From contig JBBAKL010000012.1 of NCBI GenBank assembly GCA_040403535.1, positions 4,915 to 68,914 of the forward strand: a stretch of 64,000 nt of DNA, read 5' to 3'. The position numbers were made by a program, and so were the translations under genes. Of this stretch, positions 62,699 through 64,000 are shown one piece after another (positions within the stretch are counted from its first letter, which is position 1; every line of letters starts with the position of its first letter). This DNA comes from JAHEYG01 sp040403535. GTDB taxonomy: Bacteria > Bacteroidota > Bacteroidia > B-17B0 > Aurantibacillaceae. A model generated the notes under the pieces. The model was not told where the DNA came from, searched no databases, and saw nothing but the letters and a program-made list of their open reading frames with translations.

Positions 62699-63886
62699 TT
62701 AACATTCGTTAATCGCTGCTATAATTTGCGACAATGCGGCTCTCAATTCTTTATTGGTAATGATTAGTGGAGGAGCTAATCGCATGGCTGTTGAACAATG
62801 CAGAAACCAATCAGTAATAATTCCTTTTTCAATACACTTGGAAATTATCTTCATGTTGAGGTCGGTATCACTAAACTCAATAGCACATAAAGCGCCAACA
62901 CATCTTACTTCTTTAATAAGTGGATGCACCATAACTTCTTTAATTACCTTTTCTATTTCCAGTGCTCTTAAATACAAGTGTTCATCTACTATTGTCTTTA
63001 ACGTTGCATTTGCCGCGGCAACGCAAACCGCATTGCCGCCAAAAGTTGTTATATGCCCTAATACAGGCTGATTTGTTAAACAACTCATTAATTTTTCAGA
63101 GGCAATAAATGCGCCAATTGGCAAACCGCCTCCCATGCCTTTTGCAATAAGCAATACGTCCGGTACAACGGAATAATGTTCAAACGCAAATAAAGTTCCC
63201 GTTCTTCCAAAGCCACTTTGTATTTCATCAAAAATCAGTAAAACACAATGTTCGTTACATTTTTGACGTAAAGCTTTTAAATACTCAGCATTCGCTCTGT
63301 GAATTCCGGCTTCACCTTGTATGGGTTCAACAATAACACAAGCTGTTTTGCCGGTGATCTGTTGCAGGTTAGAAAAATTATTGAATTCAATTTGTTTAAC
63401 ATCCGGTAATAAAGGACGAAAAGCATTTTTGTACTCTTCATTACCCATAACACTTAATGCGCCGTGCGTACTTCCATGGTAGGCATTTTTAAATGAAATG
63501 ATTTCGCTACGGCCGGTAACACGTTTAGCCAGTTTTAAAGCACCTTCTGTTGCTTCGGCTCCCGAATTGGTGTAGTAAACACAATTTAATGCAGGAGGAA
63601 GTAATGAAGTTAAAAGTTTGGCGTATTGTGTTTGTGGGTGCTGAATATATTCACCATAAACCATCAAATGCATATAGGTGCTGGCTTGTTGATGAATGGC
63701 GTTTACTACATTAGGATGACAATGGCCTAAATTACTTACTGAAATTCCACTTATTAAATCTACGTACACTTTACCATTAACATCTGTCATGTTAACGCCT
63801 TCCGCATTCACAATTTCCAATCCTAAAGGAGTAGGGGATGTTTGCGCCACGTTATGAAGAAATATGTTACGTTGATTTATATTCAT
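62699..63886 (-). CDS. class III pyridoxal-phosphate aminotransferase
   Basis: A 395-residue enzyme of the acetylornithine / ornithine aminotransferase group. The PLP-binding segment is LLIAKGMGGGLPIGAF (Lys Schiff base), preceded by IFDEIQSGFGRTGTLFAFE and YYTNSGAEATEGALKLAK. Substrate could be acetylornithine, succinyl-ornithine or another omega-amino acid; no arg genes are adjacent, so I give no symbol. The ATG overlaps the stop of the preceding partial gene by one base, so the two are co-transcribed. Confidence 0.93.
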   Translation of the reverse strand: MNINQRNIFLHNVAQTSPTPLGLEIVNAEGVNMTDVNGKVYVDLISGISVSNLGHCHPNVVNAIHQQASTYMHLMVYGEYIQHPQTQYAKLLTSLLPPALNCVYYTNSGAEATEGALKLAKRVTGRSEIISFKNAYHGSTHGALSVMGNEEYKNAFRPLLPDVKQIEFNNFSNLQQITGKTACVIVEPIQGEAGIHRANAEYLKALRQKCNEHCVLLIFDEIQSGFGRTGTLFAFEHYSVVPDVLLIAKGMGGGLPIGAFIASEKLMSCLTNQPVLGHITTFGGNAVCVAAANATLKTIVDEHLYLRALEIEKVIKEVMVHPLIKEVRCVGALCAIEFSDTDLNMKIISKCIEKGIITDWFLHCSTAMRLAPPLIITNKELRAALSQIIAAINEC

Positions 63887-64000
63887 TATTTCCTTATCAA
63901 ATTAATAAACAATTCGCGACCTTCCCTTGGTTTTATTGAATTATAGCAACCTTCAAATATTTTAAAATTAAAATAGGGTTTGAAGTAGGTTTTATATTCT
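63886..64000 (-). CDS. C-terminal end of an unidentified gene, 5' partial
   Basis: On the minus strand an open frame enters from the right edge and encodes 37 residues, ending REGRELFINLIRK, before a TAA at 63888-63886 that overlaps the ATG of the aminotransferase gene by one base. The overlap and continuous frame make it a real gene end. The fragment is too short to identify. Confidence 0.7.
   Translation of the reverse strand, partial: EYKTYFKPYFNFKIFEGCYNSIKPREGRELFINLIRK

Noticed and set aside
1..64000. CRISPR array, tRNA or rRNA genes
   Set aside because: No regular repeat-spacer pattern, cloverleaf or rRNA-like conserved segment was seen in the gaps, which are short.
1..64000. Defence system (restriction, toxin-antitoxin, CBASS, retron)
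   Set aside because: No nuclease-methylase pair, toxin-antitoxin pair, reverse transcriptase or cyclase was recognised. The SAM methyltransferase at 46988-47782 is a small-molecule type.

Overview
The window is chromosomal DNA from a member of the Bacteroidota. This rests on several independent signs. At least three secreted enzymes end in type IX secretion (T9SS) type A sorting domains. There is a TonB-dependent receptor with an N-terminal carboxypeptidase-like domain paired with a DUF4249 lipoprotein. A cyclophilin-FKBP fusion and DUF6340-like and DUF4249 lipoproteins are present. Promoters repeatedly match the Bacteroidota -7 element TAnnTTTG, and clear Shine-Dalgarno sites are mostly absent. 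The DNA is AT-rich by eye and densely coded on both strands. I saw no rRNA or tRNA gene, no CRISPR array and no intact insertion sequence or prophage. The genus cannot be named from the sequence alone.

Layout. 1-4466: three consecutive periplasmic or lipoprotein prolyl isomerases (the last a cyclophilin-FKBP fusion), then a Fur-family regulator, a lone STAS protein and an EI24-type membrane protein in one tight run. 4514-7164: two tandem T9SS-exported esterases. 7380-16530: housekeeping genes lpdA, tsaD, tamB, an SDR oxidoreductase and hutI. 16605-23256: aroC with a lipoprotein and a membrane spermidine-synthase-like protein, then gpmA, a small HAD protein, map and a membrane-anchored EEP phosphatase. 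23316-26190: a probable small protein gene, rpsA with unusually structured 3' and 5' flanks, and apaG. 26187-30962: a QueD-like enzyme, a TPR protein, an SPFH protein and a T9SS-exported M43 metalloprotease.

30985-39124 is the main accessory region, an eight-gene polysaccharide operon. It holds two GT2 and two GT4 glycosyltransferases, two adjacent FemAB/GNAT-like proteins, a polysaccharide-deacetylase-like protein and an O-antigen ligase. Stops and starts almost touch, and many starts are not ATG. The initiating sugar transferase of the WcaJ type sits apart at 55211-56632.

39155-49835 carries an RND/MMPL exporter with no ordinary start codon, a tandem universal stress protein, a NUDIX protein, the pyrE operon, a CPA2 antiporter, a methyltransferase, a YdeI-like protein and a serine hydrolase. 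49919-53959 is a small outer-membrane uptake unit. 54049-60339 holds a zinc-ribbon membrane protein, the sugar transferase operon, a Gfo/Idh/MocA oxidoreductase, pcm and an outer-membrane protein. 60438-64000 ends with a metallophosphoesterase, a DUF1801 protein, an isolated integrase N-terminal domain next to strong palindromes, a class III aminotransferase and the tail of a further gene.

I found no clear defence system or other wholly new machine. The most interesting signals are the glycan operon with paired FemAB-like proteins and a probable CTG start, the RND gene whose reading frame runs into its own promoter without an ATG, the four-hairpin array behind rpsA, -7 boxes that abut start codons (leaderless transcripts), two candidate small proteins, and the integrase remnant with its palindromes.
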